The position numbers and the translations under genes are program-made. The notes beneath the pieces are model-generated. The model made no database searches. It worked only from the letters and a program-made list of their open reading frames with translations, and had not been told where the DNA came from. This document shows, in pieces, positions 17,596 through 26,875 of a stretch of DNA of 64,000 bases. Every line of letters begins with the position of its first letter. The stretch's first letter is position 1. The stretch lies in assembly GCF_003268775.1 (NCBI RefSeq), contig NZ_QLSU01000039.1:22792-86791 (forward strand), in the 5' to 3' direction. Source of the stretch: Paraburkholderia unamae (GTDB lineage: Bacteria > Pseudomonadota > Gammaproteobacteria > Burkholderiales > Burkholderiaceae).

Positions 17596-18708
17596 ATGAA
17601 CACACTCCCGAGCGCAGCGAGCCTGCGTGAGCATTTCGACCGCATCGTCCTGCCGCTGTGGCTCGGGCCCGGCTTCAACGCCGCGCTGCGCCTGCCCTAC
17701 GAGGCAATCGACGCGGCCGGCGTGCAGCCGCTGCCCGTCACGCGCTACCGGGCGATGGCGTGCGCGCGGCAGCTTTTCGTGTTCTCCCAGGCAAGCGACG
17801 CCGCCCAGGCGGCCCACGCCCACACGCTCTTCGAAACATTGCGCCACACCTTCCAGGATCGGGCGCACGGTGGATGGTTCTATAGCGTCGACGCCACGGG
17901 CGCACCGCTCGACACCACCAAGGACCTCTACACGCACGCATTCGTGGTGTTCGCGAGCGCCGCCTACGGCCAGCGCTTCGGCGAATCCGCGGCGCTCGAC
18001 CTCGCGCGCGAGACCTCGTCGCTGATCGTCGATCGCTTCGCCGCCCGCGACGGTCTGCTGAACGCGGCGCTCGACGCGTCCTTCGCGAGCGTCACCGGCG
18101 CGCCGCTGCAAAATCCGCTGATGCACCTCACCGAAGCCTGGCTCGCCGCAAGCGACGCCACCGGCGACGCCGCGTTCGACACGGCCGTCACGCGCCTCAC
18201 CGAGGCGCTCGCGCGCACATTCCTGCACGAGCCCACGGGCTGTATCGCCGAATTGCCGATTGGCGCGGCGGACAACCGGCTCGAACCGGGCCACCAGTTC
18301 GAATGGTTCTGGCTGGCGTCACGCGCGGGCGCGCGGCTGGGCGACTCGGGCCTCGATGAAGCGCTCGCGCGCGCCTTCGCTTTCGCGCAAAAGCACGGCG
18401 TGGATGCAGAGCGTGGAACCGTGGCGGCGGCGCTCGACGAACAAGGCCACGTGATCGATGCGACCCAGCGCATCTGGGCGCAGACGGAATACTTGCGCGC
18501 GCTCGCCACGCATGGCGACGCAGCCGTGCGCGCGACGCTCGCGCCGCAAATCGCGCGCTTCGCGCCGCGCTTTCTCACGCCGCAAGGCTGGGTGGAATGC
18601 CGCGCGGCCGACGGCGAGGTGGCGCGCGCAGACATGCCGTCGACCACGCCTTACCACCTTCTCACCGCCTACCAGAGCATGAGCGCCCAAGCTCGCCAGG
18701 CGGATTAA
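17596..18708 (+). CDS. AGE-family sugar epimerase/isomerase
   Basis: The 370-residue protein has an (alpha/alpha)6-barrel sequence of the N-acylglucosamine 2-epimerase family. Conserved family blocks are HGGWFYSVDATG, the histidine-bearing LMHLTEAWLAA and EPGHQFEWFWLASRAGARLG, and a final SSTTPYHL-like DMPSTTPYHLLTAY. Members interconvert sugars at C2 or isomerise aldoses and ketoses (mannose/fructose, glucose/mannose, GlcNAc/ManNAc). The exact substrate is not decidable here; the absence of sialic-acid genes nearby argues for a mannose isomerase-like role. It ends 14 bases before the convergent chemoreceptor gene. Confidence 0.85.
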   Translation: MNTLPSAASLREHFDRIVLPLWLGPGFNAALRLPYEAIDAAGVQPLPVTRYRAMACARQLFVFSQASDAAQAAHAHTLFETLRHTFQDRAHGGWFYSVDATGAPLDTTKDLYTHAFVVFASAAYGQRFGESAALDLARETSSLIVDRFAARDGLLNAALDASFASVTGAPLQNPLMHLTEAWLAASDATGDAAFDTAVTRLTEALARTFLHEPTGCIAELPIGAADNRLEPGHQFEWFWLASRAGARLGDSGLDEALARAFAFAQKHGVDAERGTVAAALDEQGHVIDATQRIWAQTEYLRALATHGDAAVRATLAPQIARFAPRFLTPQGWVECRAADGEVARADMPSTTPYHLLTAYQSMSAQARQAD

Positions 18709-18722
18709 GGCAGCCTGGGCGC

Positions 18723-20327
18723 TCAGCCCGCCGCCAGCACCGCCGGCGAAATCTCGAACGCCGCCACGGCCTCTGAAAGCTGGCGCGTTTGCTGATGGAG
18801 CGAAGCCGCCGCAGCCGCGGCCTCCTCCACGAGCGCCGCGTTCTGCTGGGTCATCTGGTCCATCTGCGAGACGGCCTGATTGACCTGGTCAATGCCGGCG
18901 CTCTGCTCCAGCGACGACGCGCTGATGCCCGCCATCATCTGCGTCGCCCGCGAGATCGAGTTCGACACCTCGCGCATCGCGTCGCCCGCACGCTCCACGA
19001 GTTCCGAGCCGCCGCGAATCTGCGCAACCGACTCGCTGATGAGCGTCTTGATCTCCTTGGCCGACTGCGCGCTGCGCTGCGCGAGCCCGCGCACCTCGCC
19101 CGCCACGACCGCGAAGCCCCGGCCCTGCTCGCCCGCCCGCGCGGCTTCCACCGCCGCGTTCAACGCGAGAATATTGGTCTGGAAGGCAATGCCGTCGATC
19201 ACACCGATGATCTCCGCGATCTTGTCCGAGCTTTGCGCGATGCCGCGCATGCGCTCGACCACCTCGCCCACCACCGCGCCACCGCGCCCGGTCGCGTCGA
19301 GCGCCGCCTCGGCCAGCGTGTTCGCTTCGCGCGCGTTCTCCGCCGTATTGCGCACCGTGCCTGTGAGTTCCTCCATGCTCGCCGCCGTTTGCTCGAGCGA
19401 AGCCGCCTGCGATTCGGTGCGCGCCGAAAGGTCGGCGTTGCCCGTGGCAATCTCGTCGGCGCCCACGTGGATCGAGCCCGCCGTCTCGCGCACCGTGTGC
19501 ACCGTGCGCGCGAGACTCGACTGCATCAGCGCGAGGCCCTGGAACAGCCGGCCGATCTCGTTGTCGCCGCGCGCCGCCACGCGCTCGTCGAGCCGCCCGC
19601 GCGCGATGCGCTCGAAATGGCGGCCCGCTTCCTCCAGCGGCGCCACCACGCCGCGCCGCAGCGCGATGTGCACGCCCGTCGCGAGCGCGATCAGCACGAC
19701 GAGGATGAAGAGGCCCACGCCCTGGAACAGCGCGAGACGCGAATCGATCGAATCGAGCGAGGCCCGGCTCGCCGCGCCGCTGAACTGCGTAAAGGCGTGC
19801 AGCTCGGCGAGATAAGCGTCCTGATACGACTGCGTGGGCTGGTCGAGAAACGCCTGGAGATTGTTGCCGTTGAGGTCGTCGCCGAGTTCGCCGAGCGCCT
19901 TGCGCAGCACCTGGTAGCGCTGCGCGAGCGCGGCGATGCGCGCGCGGTCCTCGTCGCTGATCGGCGGCACGGCCATGAGCGTCTCGAACGCGTGGTCGGC
20001 GGCGCTCAGTTGCTCGCGCGCGTGGTCGACGATATCGGTGGGAACGGTGCCGCCACGCACCATGCGCGTGCCCGCGCGCGAGAGATTGATGCGGGCGTCC
20101 ATCAGATGCTGGGTGGTTTCGTTGGCGGCGCTCGCCTGGCGCAATGCCACTTTGGAGAGGTCGGCCACGTCGTCATGCGTGCGCGTGAGCGACCAGTAAC
20201 CGAGTCCTGCGGTGACGAGCTGCAATACGCAGAACGCAACGAGAACGCATAACAGGCCGGATGCGACCTTGATCTTGCTGAACAATTGGACACCTGGGAT
20301 AGCAGTGAATGAGCGGCGCGCAAGCAT
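18723..20327 (-). CDS. methyl-accepting chemotaxis protein, Tar-type sensor
   Basis: This 534-residue chemoreceptor has membrane spans at about 23-44 and 201-222. The 155-residue periplasmic part is a four-helix TarH-like domain (NLSRAGTRMVRGG, then the long helices to FTQFSGAASRA). HAMP spans about 223-275, and the signalling domain with the IDGIAFQTNILALNAAVEAA tip lies near 370. The C-terminus ends in AVLAAG with no NWETF-like tether. The Tar/Tsr sensor class usually detects amino acids or sugar-binding proteins. A sigma-28-like promoter lies 25-51 bases before the ATG, so the mRNA leader would be very short. Confidence 0.93.
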   Translation of the reverse strand: MLARRSFTAIPGVQLFSKIKVASGLLCVLVAFCVLQLVTAGLGYWSLTRTHDDVADLSKVALRQASAANETTQHLMDARINLSRAGTRMVRGGTVPTDIVDHAREQLSAADHAFETLMAVPPISDEDRARIAALAQRYQVLRKALGELGDDLNGNNLQAFLDQPTQSYQDAYLAELHAFTQFSGAASRASLDSIDSRLALFQGVGLFILVVLIALATGVHIALRRGVVAPLEEAGRHFERIARGRLDERVAARGDNEIGRLFQGLALMQSSLARTVHTVRETAGSIHVGADEIATGNADLSARTESQAASLEQTAASMEELTGTVRNTAENAREANTLAEAALDATGRGGAVVGEVVERMRGIAQSSDKIAEIIGVIDGIAFQTNILALNAAVEAARAGEQGRGFAVVAGEVRGLAQRSAQSAKEIKTLISESVAQIRGGSELVERAGDAMREVSNSISRATQMMAGISASSLEQSAGIDQVNQAVSQMDQMTQQNAALVEEAAAAAASLHQQTRQLSEAVAAFEISPAVLAAG

Positions 20328-20351
20328 GTGATCGCTCGCGCCCGCTCTGCG

Positions 20352-20378
20352 TTTACGGCCGCGAAAACGTTGTTTTGA
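20352..20378 (-). promoter_or_regulatory. sigma-28 (FliA)-like promoter of the second chemoreceptor
   Basis: On the minus strand TCAA (20375-20378) is followed after exactly 15 bases by GCCGTAAA (20352-20359), against the consensus TAAA-N15-GCCGATAA: 3 of 4 and 6 of 8 positions agree. The start codon follows 25 bases later. Confidence 0.68.
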
Positions 20379-20575
20379 GCCCTGAACCGTGAATAAACCG
20401 TGAAAAACAGCCCCAAAATGCGCAATGAGTTATTTCAGAAACGATCCATTTGGCATTTCACGCATTTCTCGCAACAATGCGCGCGGGGTTTCATTCGATT
20501 CACCTTGACTAGGCCGTGGAGCGCTTCCTACAGTGGTTAGGAAACCACGCGGGGGTAGACCCAGGGAACGCGACG

Positions 20576-21019
20576 ATGACAGACCTTTTGGATCGTGCAC
20601 GCGGCGCGCTGCACGCGCAGCCGTTCAGCGTGCTGCTCGGCACCGAACTCATGCACGTGGGGGCCGACGAACTGACCCTGCGCCTGCCCGTACGCGAAGA
20701 CCTCAGGCAACAACACGGTTTCGTGCACGGCGGGGTGATCAGTTATCTCGCCGACAATGCGCTGACCTTCGCCGGCGCGCTCGCACTCGGGCCGCGGGTG
20801 GTGACGGCGGAATTCAAGATCAACTATCTGCGCCCGGTGCTCAAGGGCACGCTCATGGCGCGGGCCCGCGTGGTGCACTCGGCGCGCTACCAGGCCACCT
20901 GCCAGTGCAGCGTGTACGTGATGGAAAACGGCGACGAACGGTTGGTGGCGATCGCGCAGGGGACGGTCAACCGTATGTCGGAAGCGGGCGCGCCGGAAGA
21001 GAGACCGCAGACGGGCTGA
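20576..21019 (+). CDS. PaaI/YdiI-type hotdog thioesterase
   Basis: The 147-residue protein starts from the ATG at 20576, preceded by AGGGAA; a GTG at 20516 would add 20 unremarkable residues. The single hotdog domain has the family signature GFVHGGVISYLADNALTFAG around the active site, followed by the strand FKINYLRPV. Relatives hydrolyse acyl-CoA or hydroxybenzoyl-type thioesters. Nothing adjacent names a substrate. The gene lies between a chemoreceptor and the secretion pair and seems to be alone. Confidence 0.87.
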   Translation: MTDLLDRARGALHAQPFSVLLGTELMHVGADELTLRLPVREDLRQQHGFVHGGVISYLADNALTFAGALALGPRVVTAEFKINYLRPVLKGTLMARARVVHSARYQATCQCSVYVMENGDERLVAIAQGTVNRMSEAGAPEERPQTG

Positions 21020-21112
21020 AAGACACGCTCGCAAGCACTGCGCACAAATCAGGCAAATTTGCGAAACAAGGATAAATGCAGGGAAAGACCGCATATTTCA
21101 AAATCATTACGC

Positions 21113-21141
21113 TTGATTTCGATTTGTAACGAATCTACGCT
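21113..21141 (+). promoter_or_regulatory. possible promoter of the two-partner secretion genes
   Basis: TTGATT (21113-21118) is followed after 17 bases by TACGCT (21136-21141), in an AT-rich stretch (21040-21135) that stands out from the GC-rich surroundings. The -35 is good and the -10 is weak (3 of 6). Confidence 0.35.
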
Positions 21142-21170
21142 GCGGCCGTTTACTCGACGAGAACGCCGCA

Positions 21171-22940
21171 GTGTCGCCCTCCAGCAAGACCACGATCGCC
21201 GTCGCCACCCTGGCTCTGTACAGCCTGCCCTCGTTCGCGCAAAGCGAAGGCCTCGTCGTCGACGCTTTGCCGGGCGCCGACACGCAGCGCTTGCAGCAAC
21301 AGCGCATCGAAGCCACGTCGACCAACGGCGCGCTCGCCAATGCGCTCGATCAGGATGCGTCGAGCAAGGATGCGGGCGCGGCGGATCTCGCGCATCTGCC
21401 CGCCGAAACGCCGTGCTTCGCGATCGGCAAAGTCGAACTTGCCAATAATCCGTTTCGCTCACTGGAGCGCGTGGTCGCGCCTGTCGTGGGCCAATGCGTC
21501 GGTGTGGACGGTCTCAAGGTCGTGCAGGATACGGCCGCCAATGCGCTGATCGCCGACGGCTACGTGACTTCGCGCGTGACCGTGCCCGCGCAATCGCTCG
21601 CCTCCGGCACGCTCAGGCTCGACGTGATGGCCGGGCGCGTTGGCGAAGTCCGCGATGCGACGGATACGGCAAGCGACGCGGAAAACGACACGCGCAACGG
21701 CAAGCATAACGAAGCGATCGGCACGCTGGCGCGCGCGTTGCCGCTGCGCGGGGGCGACCTGCTCGATCAGCACGGCATCGACCAGGGGCTGGAGAACATT
21801 CGGCGGCTCTCGTCCCAGGCCGACGCACGTTTCGACATTCTGCCCGGCGCCGACCCCGGCGAGTCGGACATCGTCCTCGTTCCCGGCGATGGAAAGCGCT
21901 GGCACGCGGCGCTCGGCTACGACAATGCCGGCCAGATCGCAACCGGCAAGAATGAAATATACGGAATCCTCACCATCGACTCGCCGCTGCATCAGTACGA
22001 TCAGTTGCAGGTCTCCGGCCTCACGAACGCCAACCGTGGCGCACCGGGCCTCGGGGCGACCCAGGCCAGCGCTTCGTACAGCGTGCCGCTCGGCTATACG
22101 ATGCTCGCGCTCGACGCGTACCGCACCAGCTATCTCCAGACACGCTCGTTCACGTTCGGCGACGTACAGTACACGGGCGAGCAAAAAGGCGCGGGCGTGA
22201 AGCTTTCACGCATGGTGCAACGCGGCGCGAAGTCGCGCACCGAATTGAGCGCACGCCTGTATCGCGCGATCAATCACAACTACGTGCAGGACACGCTGGT
22301 CGACGTGCAGGACCGCGACGTCTACGGCTATGAACTGGGCGTCTCGCACCGCCACTACTTCGGCCGCGTGCAGGTGGACGCCGCGCTCGGCTGGCGCGCG
22401 ACGCTGCCCGGCGTCTCGCGCCAGCCCGGCTATGTGCTCAACGACGACGGCTTCAATGGCCGCGAGCAGATCGAAACCGCTTCGGTTTCCGTGCTCGCGC
22501 CGTTTCGCGTGGCCAATCAGCCGTTCTCGTATCAATTCACGTGGACGAGGCAAAACGCGCGCACACGCGTCACCTCGCCCGACTTCTTCACGATCGGCAC
22601 CCGCTATGCCGTGCGCGGCTTCGACCAGCAAACGACGCTCGCAGCGGAAAACGGTTGGACCGTATCGAACGAACTCGACTGGTACGCGCCTACGTCCATC
22701 GGCGTGCAGGCGTTGTATGTGGGCCTCGACGCCGGCCGCGTGAGCGGACCGACCGCGCCGTACCTGACGGGTGACACCCTGGTGGGAACCGTGGTGGGCG
22801 TGCGAGGCACGCTTGCGCCGAAGAACCGCCTCTCGGCCGGCGTCAACTATGACGTCTCGCTCGGTTGGCCGCTCTACAAGCCCAACGCGTTTCCAAACCG
22901 CACGCCCACCCTGCTCGTTCAGGTCACCGCAGTCGTCTGA
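21171..22940 (+). CDS. TpsB outer-membrane transporter (FhaC/ShlB family)
   Basis: The 589-residue protein starts at a GTG (21171), which gives a clean signal peptide (residues 1-23, ending SFAQ). Known order for the family: an N-terminal plug helix and linker, a POTRA domain (about 80-155; CFAIGKVELANNPF to TLRLDVMAGRVGEV), a second POTRA-like part (NIRRLSSQADARFDILPG) and the 16-strand barrel to the C-terminus. The VRGFD motif of the L6 loop is present (RYAVRGFDQQ), which is essential for secretion in FhaC. It exports the TpsA protein encoded 48 bases downstream, with which it surely forms an operon. TpsB ends in a valine rather than the usual aromatic residue. Confidence 0.93.
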   Translation: MSPSSKTTIAVATLALYSLPSFAQSEGLVVDALPGADTQRLQQQRIEATSTNGALANALDQDASSKDAGAADLAHLPAETPCFAIGKVELANNPFRSLERVVAPVVGQCVGVDGLKVVQDTAANALIADGYVTSRVTVPAQSLASGTLRLDVMAGRVGEVRDATDTASDAENDTRNGKHNEAIGTLARALPLRGGDLLDQHGIDQGLENIRRLSSQADARFDILPGADPGESDIVLVPGDGKRWHAALGYDNAGQIATGKNEIYGILTIDSPLHQYDQLQVSGLTNANRGAPGLGATQASASYSVPLGYTMLALDAYRTSYLQTRSFTFGDVQYTGEQKGAGVKLSRMVQRGAKSRTELSARLYRAINHNYVQDTLVDVQDRDVYGYELGVSHRHYFGRVQVDAALGWRATLPGVSRQPGYVLNDDGFNGREQIETASVSVLAPFRVANQPFSYQFTWTRQNARTRVTSPDFFTIGTRYAVRGFDQQTTLAAENGWTVSNELDWYAPTSIGVQALYVGLDAGRVSGPTAPYLTGDTLVGTVVGVRGTLAPKNRLSAGVNYDVSLGWPLYKPNAFPNRTPTLLVQVTAVV

Positions 22941-22988
22941 ACGACTCCGCCTTTATCCATGCTGCGTTATGTAAAGGAAATAATAAGT

Positions 22989-25097
22989 ATGACAAAGCAA
23001 TATCGCAACAACGCCCAACACGCCGGCAGCACCCTCTGGTTCGCAGCTCGCGCGAGCGCCTTCGCCGCGCTGTGCGCGTTCGGCATGCAGCCGCTCGTGG
23101 CCAGCGCGCAAGCCACGCTGCCCATTACCGTGGACACGGGCGCAGCCGTGCGCCCCTCGCTCGGCACATCGGGCAACGGCACCCAGGTCGTCAACATCGT
23201 CGCGGCAAATGCGGCCGGCGTGTCGAACAACCGCTTCGCGCAGTACAACGTCGGCACCGGCGGCGTGATCCTGAACAACGCCACGAAGGCCGCGCAAACG
23301 CAGACGGGCGGCGCCGTGCAGGCCAACGCCGCACTCGGCGGACGCAGCGCGAACCTCGTGCTCATGCAGGTCACCGGCGGCCAGGCGTCGCAACTGCTCG
23401 GCACCACGGAAGTCGCGGGCCAGGGCGCCAACGTCGTGCTCGCCAATCCGGCCGGCATCACGTGCTCGGGCTGCGGCTTCCTGAACGCGCCGCGCGTCAC
23501 GCTCGCCACCGGCACGCCCACGCTCAACGCGGACGGCTCGCTGGGCGCCATCGACGTCAAGCAAGGCACGATCTCGGTGGCAGGCAACGGCCTGAACGGC
23601 TCGTCGAGCGCCGTGGACCTGATCGCGCGTGCGATCACCGTCAACGCGCAGGTGCGCGGCAAGTCGATCGATGCGATTGCGGGCGCGAACCGTGTCGACT
23701 ACGCGTCGAAGACTGCGACCGCGCAGGCGGGCACGGGCGCGAAGCCGGAAGTGGCGATCGACGTGCAGTCGCTCGGCAGCATGTACGGCGACGGCGCGGT
23801 GCGCATGGTCGGCACCGAAGCGGGCGTTGGCGTGCGCGACAACGGCGCGCTCACGTCGCTCACGGGCAACCTGAGCATCGCTTCGAACGGCGACGTGACG
23901 ATCGGCTCGCCCGCACGCGTGAAAGCCGGTGACAGCGTGAATATCAGCGGCGCGAACGTGCGCAACGACGGCGCGATTTCGGCGCAAGGCGTGGGCATCA
24001 ACGCGCAAAGCTCGCTGACCAGCGCGGGTTCAGTGGAGGGCACGCGCGAAGCCATGCTGGGCGGCAACCAGTTGACGCTCTCGGGCGGCAGCGTCAAGGG
24101 CGGCGCGGTCACGCTTCAGGGCGCGAACGTGAGCAACCAGGGCGCAACCGTCAGCGCCGCCCGGCAGCTGAACGTGACCGGCAACCGCGTCAACAACGCG
24201 GGCACGCTGAACTCGACCGGCGACATGCGTATCAGCGCCAACGACACCTTCTCCAACGCCAAGGGCACTGTCCTCGCGCAGAACAGCGTGCAGTTCAGCG
24301 GCGGCACGCTCGACAACAGCAACGGCAAGATCGCTGCGACCACGGGCGCCATAGCGGCCCAGGCGGCACGCGTCGTCAACGCGAATGGCACGATGCGCGC
24401 GGGCGACATGCTGTCGATCGACGCGCAAAACGTGGACAACACGAAGGGCACGCTCGCGTCGGCGGGCAACGCGACGATCGGCGCAGGCTCTGGCCTCAAC
24501 AACACGGACGGCATGATCGACGTCGCCAAAAGCGCGAGCGTTCGCACGTCGGGCACGCTGCTGAACACGCGTGGCAGCCTGAAGGCTGGCGACCTGGCCG
24601 CGCTGGAAGCACGCAGTCTCGACAACCGTAACGGCACGCTGTCGACCACGCGCGGTTCCGCGCAGATCAACGCGCAAGAGATCCTGAACGGCAACGGCCA
24701 CATCACGACGGCCGACCGGCTGAGCGTGAACGCGAGTTCGCTCGACAACGCGGCCGGCACGATCGCTATGCAGGGCCCGTCCACCATCGACGTGAACGGC
24801 AAGCTCGTCAACGACCGTGGCTCGATCGTTTCGAAGACGTTCGTCACGGGCACGGTGGGCTCGCTGTCGAACGCGGGCGGCACGATCTCCGGCGACATCC
24901 GCGTACGCTCCGGCAACGGCAACATCGTGCCGCCGGTGCCGCAACCGGACGCCAACCCGAGCGCATTCGATCCGGGCCCGGGTTACCTGCGCGTCGCGAT
25001 GAAGGACTACGACCCGAACAAGTATCAGTCCGGCTTCTTCGGCCCGGACGGCTATTTCTACGCTAAGGTCGGCACGACCCTGCAAGCCATGCGCTAA
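22989..25097 (+). CDS. short TpsA filamentous-haemagglutinin-like exoprotein
   Basis: The 702-residue protein starts at the ATG at 22989, chosen for AAAGGAAA eight bases upstream. An extended signal peptide (about 1-41, with the ESPR-like basic start) leads to the TPS secretion domain (about 45-280) with the conserved NPAGITCSGCGFLNAPRVTLATG-type block, split by a CSGC pair of cysteines. Then come roughly 20-residue beta-helix repeats of the form LDN.NGTL.A until about 650, and a Pro-rich hinge (PPVPQPDANP). The last 45 residues, GYLRVAMKDYDPNKYQSGFF and on, are aromatic-rich and do not look like beta-helix. It is far shorter than FhaB or CdiA and has no toxin domain, no VENN motif and no immunity gene. 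Likely an adhesin or biofilm protein secreted by the adjacent TpsB. Confidence 0.9.
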   Translation: MTKQYRNNAQHAGSTLWFAARASAFAALCAFGMQPLVASAQATLPITVDTGAAVRPSLGTSGNGTQVVNIVAANAAGVSNNRFAQYNVGTGGVILNNATKAAQTQTGGAVQANAALGGRSANLVLMQVTGGQASQLLGTTEVAGQGANVVLANPAGITCSGCGFLNAPRVTLATGTPTLNADGSLGAIDVKQGTISVAGNGLNGSSSAVDLIARAITVNAQVRGKSIDAIAGANRVDYASKTATAQAGTGAKPEVAIDVQSLGSMYGDGAVRMVGTEAGVGVRDNGALTSLTGNLSIASNGDVTIGSPARVKAGDSVNISGANVRNDGAISAQGVGINAQSSLTSAGSVEGTREAMLGGNQLTLSGGSVKGGAVTLQGANVSNQGATVSAARQLNVTGNRVNNAGTLNSTGDMRISANDTFSNAKGTVLAQNSVQFSGGTLDNSNGKIAATTGAIAAQAARVVNANGTMRAGDMLSIDAQNVDNTKGTLASAGNATIGAGSGLNNTDGMIDVAKSASVRTSGTLLNTRGSLKAGDLAALEARSLDNRNGTLSTTRGSAQINAQEILNGNGHITTADRLSVNASSLDNAAGTIAMQGPSTIDVNGKLVNDRGSIVSKTFVTGTVGSLSNAGGTISGDIRVRSGNGNIVPPVPQPDANPSAFDPGPGYLRVAMKDYDPNKYQSGFFGPDGYFYAKVGTTLQAMR

Positions 25098-25141
25098 GCG
25101 CCGCGTCCGCGCCACACACGCGGACATGACCGCCTGACGCA

Positions 25142-25181
25142 AACGGGCCCCGGCACGCATGACCGCGTGCCGGGGCCCGTT
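25142..25181. terminator. bidirectional hairpin between the TpsA and FAH-family genes
   Basis: A perfect 17-bp stem (25142-25158 with 25165-25181) with a 6-base loop lies between convergent genes. A smaller perfect 7-bp hairpin precedes it (25105-25125). Neither side has a long T-run, but the stem is very stable. Confidence 0.75.
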
Positions 25182-25201
25182 ACGTTCCACCCGGTGCGCG
25201 C

Positions 25202-26050
25202 TTACTCGGCGGCGCGGGTTTTCTGCTGCTGCTCGCCAAGGCCTTCAATGCCAAGGCGCACCGTCTGCCCCGGCTTCAGAAACACGGGGTTCGGCTTCAC
25301 GCCCATGCCTACGCCCGGCGGCGTGCCGGTGGAAATCACATCGCCCGGTTGCAGGCTCATGCACTGCGACAGATACGAAACGAGCTTCGCGACCGAGAAA
25401 ATCATCGTGCGCGTGCTGCCGTTCTGGTAGCGGTGGCCGTCCACTTCGAGCCACATGGAGAGATTCTGCGGATCGGCTACTTCATCGCGCGTGACGAGCC
25501 ACGGGCCGGTCGGGCCGAAGGTGTCGAAGCCCTTGCCCTTGTCCCACTGGCCGCCGCGCTCGATCTGCCATTCGCGCTCCGAAACGTCGTTGATCACGCA
25601 ATAGCCCGCCACGTAGTTCAGCGCATCGGCCTCGCTCACGTTCTTCGCGTGCTTGCCGATCACCACGCCCAGTTCCACTTCCCAGTCGGTCTTCTTCGAG
25701 CCGCGCGGAATGTCGATGTCGTCGTTCGGGCCGACAATGGCGCTCGTCCACTTGTTGAAGACGACCGGCTCGCTCGGCACCGGCATGCCCGACTCGGCCG
25801 CGTGGTCGGCATAGTTCAGGCCGATACACACCATCTTGCCGATGTGGCCCACGCAAGGCCCGATGCGCGGATTGCCCTCGACGAGCGGCAGCGTTTCCGG
25901 ATCGATCGTGCGCAACTGCGCGAGACCGGCATCGGAAAGCACGTCGCCCGCAATGTCGGCCACGTTGCCCGAGAGCGCGCGAATGCGGCCTTCGGCGTCG
26001 AGCAGGCCTGGTTTTTCGTGGCCCTTCGGGCCATAGCGAAGCAGTTTCAT
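25202..26050 (-). CDS. FAH-family hydrolase, likely 2,4-diketo-3-deoxy-L-fuconate hydrolase
   Basis: The 282-residue protein starts at an ATG with AAGGAA nine bases upstream. The family blocks are complete: GLNYADHAAE (77-86) and DWEVELGVVIG (122-132) supply the metal-binding Glu and Asp, followed by GFDTFGPTGPWLVT and STGTPPGVGMG. FAH-family enzymes cleave carbon-carbon bonds in beta-diketo acids. Being last in a nine-gene sugar operon behind an SDR, the expected reaction is hydrolysis of 2,4-diketo-3-deoxy-L-fuconate to pyruvate and L-lactate. This is pathway inference; ureidoglycolate lyase-like annotation of the family is the alternative. Confidence 0.85.
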   Translation of the reverse strand: MKLLRYGPKGHEKPGLLDAEGRIRALSGNVADIAGDVLSDAGLAQLRTIDPETLPLVEGNPRIGPCVGHIGKMVCIGLNYADHAAESGMPVPSEPVVFNKWTSAIVGPNDDIDIPRGSKKTDWEVELGVVIGKHAKNVSEADALNYVAGYCVINDVSEREWQIERGGQWDKGKGFDTFGPTGPWLVTRDEVADPQNLSMWLEVDGHRYQNGSTRTMIFSVAKLVSYLSQCMSLQPGDVISTGTPPGVGMGVKPNPVFLKPGQTVRLGIEGLGEQQQKTRAAE

Positions 26051-26131
26051 CGTCTGTGTTCCTTGAGTGTCTGAGTGCTATGCAGTCGGTCAGAATTCCT
26101 GGGGCGAAGTTTGCGGTCTATCGCGGTCTAA

Positions 26132-26875
26132 CTAGTTAGACCACCCGCCGTCGATCACATGCGCCTGGCCGGTCGTGAATCCCGATTCGTCGGAGGCCAG
26201 GTAAAGCGCGAGCGCCGCGATTTCCTCCGGCTTGCCCACGCGCCCCATCGGCTGGCGCGCGACGAATGCGGCGCGCGCGGCGTCAACGCTCGTGCCCTGC
26301 GCCGCCGCCTGGCTTGCGATGCGCTCCTCCAGCGAGGGCGAGGCCACCGTGCCCGGGCAAATCGCGTTGCAGCGGATGCCGCGCGTCACGAAGTCCGAGG
26401 CCACCGCCTTCGTCAACCCTATCACAGCCGCCTTCGAAGCGCCGTACACGAAGCGGTTGGGCACGCCCTTCACGCTCGACGCCGCCGACGACATGTTGAT
26501 GATCGACCCGCCGCCCGCCTCCAGCATGCCCGGCAGGAAGGCGCGGATGGTCCGGTACATCGCCTTCGCATTGAGGTTGAACGCGAAGTCCCAGTCCTCT
26601 TCGCTCGCTTCCAGTATCGAGCCCGCGTGCACGAAGCCCGCGCAGTTGAACAGCACGTCGACCGTGCCCACTTCCTTTGCCAGCGCCGCGATGGCCGCGC
26701 CGTCGAGCACGTCGAGCTTGCGCGCCTCGACCGGCAGCGCCGCAAGCGCGTCGATACGGATGTCCGTGGCGATCACGCGCGCGCCTTCGCGCGCGAACAG
26801 TTCAGCGGCCGCGTAGCCAATGCCCTGGCCCGCCGCGGTGATCAAGGCCGTCTTGCCGGCCAGTCTTTGTACCAT
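26132..26875 (-). CDS. SDR dehydrogenase, likely 2-keto-3-deoxy-L-fuconate dehydrogenase
   Basis: The 247-residue classical SDR is read from MVQRLAGKT (ATG at 26875, GGAG upstream); the longer frame to 27055 overlaps the next gene and has no homology. The nucleotide motif AAGQGIG is at 14-20, NCAG at 77-80, the catalytic Ser in INMSSAA (about 129), and Tyr144/Lys148 in YGASK. The acidic D38 after the second strand (ATDIR) predicts NAD rather than NADP. The protein is very like the fucose-pathway dehydrogenases that oxidise C4 of 2-keto-3-deoxy-L-fuconate. It lies 81 bases before the FAH-family gene. Confidence 0.88.
   Translation of the reverse strand: MVQRLAGKTALITAAGQGIGYAAAELFAREGARVIATDIRIDALAALPVEARKLDVLDGAAIAALAKEVGTVDVLFNCAGFVHAGSILEASEEDWDFAFNLNAKAMYRTIRAFLPGMLEAGGGSIINMSSAASSVKGVPNRFVYGASKAAVIGLTKAVASDFVTRGIRCNAICPGTVASPSLEERIASQAAAQGTSVDAARAAFVARQPMGRVGKPEEIAALALYLASDESGFTTGQAHVIDGGWSN

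Noticed and set aside
22989..25097. Contact-dependent inhibition (CdiA/BcpA) system
   Set aside because: The TpsA has no toxin domain, no VENN or similar junction and no small immunity gene follows; a terminator hairpin follows instead.
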